A stretch of DNA of 64,000 nt from Paenibacillus tyrphae (GTDB lineage Bacteria > Bacillota > Bacilli > Paenibacillales > NBRC-103111), in assembly GCF_027925525.1 (NCBI RefSeq), contig NZ_BSDJ01000008.1, positions 186,001 through 250,000 of the forward strand, in the 5' to 3' direction. Positions 62,447 to 64,000 of this stretch are shown here, piece after piece. Numbering within the stretch: the first letter of the stretch is position 1; every line of letters begins with the position of its first letter. The position numbers and the translations under genes are program-made. The notes beneath the pieces were generated by a model, which did not search any database, had not been told where the DNA came from, and was given only the letters and a program-made list of their open reading frames with translations.

Positions 62447-64000
62447 ATGTCAGTTCAAGTGGCCCCCTCTCAACCGACGCAAGCTCATGCACATCCAAGC
62501 GTTTTTCAGGCGCTTGATTTTTTTATTTTGAGGATGCCTTTATTGCCGGTGGAACGATTCCAGAACCTTTCTATCGATCCAAATGAGTATGAGGCGGTTA
62601 GTCGCAAGCCATGGTTCGAGAAATTGGCCGCCTACGCCGAATCGCCTATCATCCGGGAGGCCATTGCCGTATCCAGCTTGCCGCTGCTTCAGGCTTTGCC
62701 CAATCTAACCAACCAGGAGCATCCGCGCAAACAAGATCAGGCGGTAAAAGGCTTTCTGCGCTATTTGCTGCGCATGACCTCGCGTCCGACGCCTTTTGGT
62801 TTATTTTCTGGGGTAACATACGGAAATTTCGGGGAGCGGTATGTGTTCGAGCTTCAGCCTGTAACGGCCCACACCAAACGAGCCCGCCCTGATATGGAGT
62901 GGCTGCTGAAAGTGCTGTCCGACTTGGAGAACCGGTTTGACATCGTCAAACAGTTAAAGGTCAGTCTCAATTGTTTGGCTTATCCCGTAGGCTCCCGCCT
63001 TTACCTGCCCTACCTGACCAAGTACGGCGTCAAGCAGAAAGGCAATGGTACAACGATGGAGAGCACCTCCGTTCGCCTTACTCCGGCTGTGAAGCAGGTG
63101 ATGGAGCTTACCCGTCAGCCTCTCCCCTTTTGCGAATTGGCGCTGAAGCTGCACAGCCAATTTTCCGATACGTCACTCGAGCAAATAAACCAATTTCTAT
63201 GGCAGCTGGTTCAGCAGGAAATCATCATCACGGACCTGCGCCCGCCTCTCATGACCGCTTCGCCATTCGATTACGTACTGCGGCGTTTGGCCGATGTCAC
63301 CGGTGTGGAAGACGAGAGGGCGAAGCTGGAAACGGCCGCAGCTCTCATCGCGAGCTATAACCGTACGGAAATCGGGCAAGGCGAGCCATTATACCATGAG
63401 CTTGTTGAGCATATGAAATCCGTTGCCGAAGCGGATAATCTCCTGCAAGTGGATTTGGCCCTCTCGATGGAGGCGTTAACTCTCCCCAAAACCGTTGCGC
63501 AGGAGATCGAGCGCGTCGGCGAAGCGCTTTGGCGAATCTCCGGGGAACGGCTGGGACTTTCGCATCTGGAAAGCTACCGCGCCGATTTCATGGAGAAATA
63601 CGGGGCTTACCGCGAGGTTCCCCTGCTGGACCTGCTGGATGCAGACATCGGGCTTGGCGCTCCGGCCGGATACGAATATCCCCGGAGCAAACGCAAGGAA
63701 GACAACACCCCTTCCTTCGCCCAGCAAAAGAAAAAGATGCTGCTGACCCAATGGGTCATGACATGCCTCCAACAGGGGCGGCAGGAATTGGAGCTGACCG
63801 ACGACATGGTGATGCAGCTTGAACCTGTTCCGATGGAGAAAAAGTACGCGCCTCGGTCGTTGGAATTGTATTTTGGTCTCACCGCCCCATCCGGCCAAGC
63901 GGTGGAGGAGGGTGACTTTCTCCTGATTGCCGGAGGTACGACGGGCACCTACGGTGCGGGCAAATCCGTCGGCCGGTTTGTCGATTTGTTCGATTCCTCC
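62447..64000 (+). CDS. lanB: Lantibiotic dehydratase LanB, 3' end cut by window edge
   Basis: 518 codons visible from ATG 62447 (AAGGTG upstream), open to the right edge. The class I lantibiotic dehydratase N-terminal domain is marked by RMTSRPTPFGLFSG (residues 109-122), the standard LanB signature, preceded by FFILRMPLLPVE. A full LanB is about 1000 residues, so about half is missing. It glutamylates Ser/Thr of the precursor using glutamyl-tRNA and eliminates to Dha/Dhb, setting up thioether rings. LanC, transporter and immunity genes should lie to the right. Confidence 0.93.
   Translation, partial: MSVQVAPSQPTQAHAHPSVFQALDFFILRMPLLPVERFQNLSIDPNEYEAVSRKPWFEKLAAYAESPIIREAIAVSSLPLLQALPNLTNQEHPRKQDQAVKGFLRYLLRMTSRPTPFGLFSGVTYGNFGERYVFELQPVTAHTKRARPDMEWLLKVLSDLENRFDIVKQLKVSLNCLAYPVGSRLYLPYLTKYGVKQKGNGTTMESTSVRLTPAVKQVMELTRQPLPFCELALKLHSQFSDTSLEQINQFLWQLVQQEIIITDLRPPLMTASPFDYVLRRLADVTGVEDERAKLETAAALIASYNRTEIGQGEPLYHELVEHMKSVAEADNLLQVDLALSMEALTLPKTVAQEIERVGEALWRISGERLGLSHLESYRADFMEKYGAYREVPLLDLLDADIGLGAPAGYEYPRSKRKEDNTPSFAQQKKKMLLTQWVMTCLQQGRQELELTDDMVMQLEPVPMEKKYAPRSLELYFGLTAPSGQAVEEGDFLLIAGGTTGTYGAGKSVGRFVDLFDSS

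Overview
The window looks like a chromosomal segment of a mid-GC, spore-forming Bacillales member, most like Paenibacillaceae. Supporting features are AGGAGG-type ribosome binding sites with frequent GTG/TTG starts, a T-box before thrS with ytxC upstream, a SAM-I (S-box) riboswitch before metA-metI-metC, TGTNA-N7-TNACA (GlnR/TnrA-type) boxes before glnA and amt, and YugN, DUF1450 and YtxC family proteins. No rRNA, tRNA, IS transposase or CRISPR array was seen.

Layout. 1-8 kb: a Tat-exported pectate-lyase-fold protein (cut by the left edge), a DUF1800-DUF1501 pair, an AraC regulator, and an operon of two Gfo/Idh/MocA oxidoreductases with an APH-fold kinase. 8-19 kb: an exported erythromycin-esterase-family protein, glnA, aroF, a DUF2062 protein, ispH, a two-component system, an HtrA protease and a YugN-like protein. 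19.5-20.8 kb: an ammonium transporter. 20.8-28.6 kb: a clearly AT-rich island. 28.7-37.8 kb: an opp/dpp ABC importer, oligoendopeptidase and small proteins. 37.9-45.6 kb: thrS, ytxC, an L,D-transpeptidase, mqnC and an EAL protein. 46-52.7 kb: methionine genes, corA, a coiled-coil repeat protein and an HRDC protein. 53-61.4 kb: phenylalanine/tyrosine degradation. 61.7 kb to the right edge: a class I lanthipeptide locus.

Two systems stand out. The AT-rich island encodes an FGE/SUMF1-fold protein, two different beta-propeller proteins, an MFS exporter and a GTP cyclohydrolase II homologue. The FGE, WD-repeat and GCH II combination recalls the toxoflavin (azapteridine) genes toxD, toxC and toxB, but no methyltransferase (ToxA) or deaminase (ToxE) is present. 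The island also has an 18-codon ORF with a near-perfect Shine-Dalgarno, a strong hairpin after it, and two tandem TGTAG-N8-CTACA palindromes upstream. At the right edge, two paralogous precursor peptides carry an FDLD leader box and five consecutive aromatic-(S/T)-x-x-Cys pentads, all Tyr in one and all Phe in the other, followed by lanB.

Other structure not explained by genes: two palindromic intergenic elements sharing a GGTGGGGTAT terminus, each lying between two near-copies of the upstream gene's terminator hairpin (3' of glnA and of metC); a 444-bp element with 38-bp inverted ends (37/38 identical) and an internal 64-bp direct repeat; 11-bp tandem repeats at the htrA promoter next to an OmpR-type regulator gene; a hairpin overlapping the corA ribosome binding site; and an intrinsic-terminator-like hairpin in the leader of the HRDC gene. 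Pdh, HppD, HmgA and FahA form most of a Phe/Tyr to fumarate plus acetoacetate route; the maleylacetoacetate isomerase is missing and an unrecognised gene lies between hppD and fahA.
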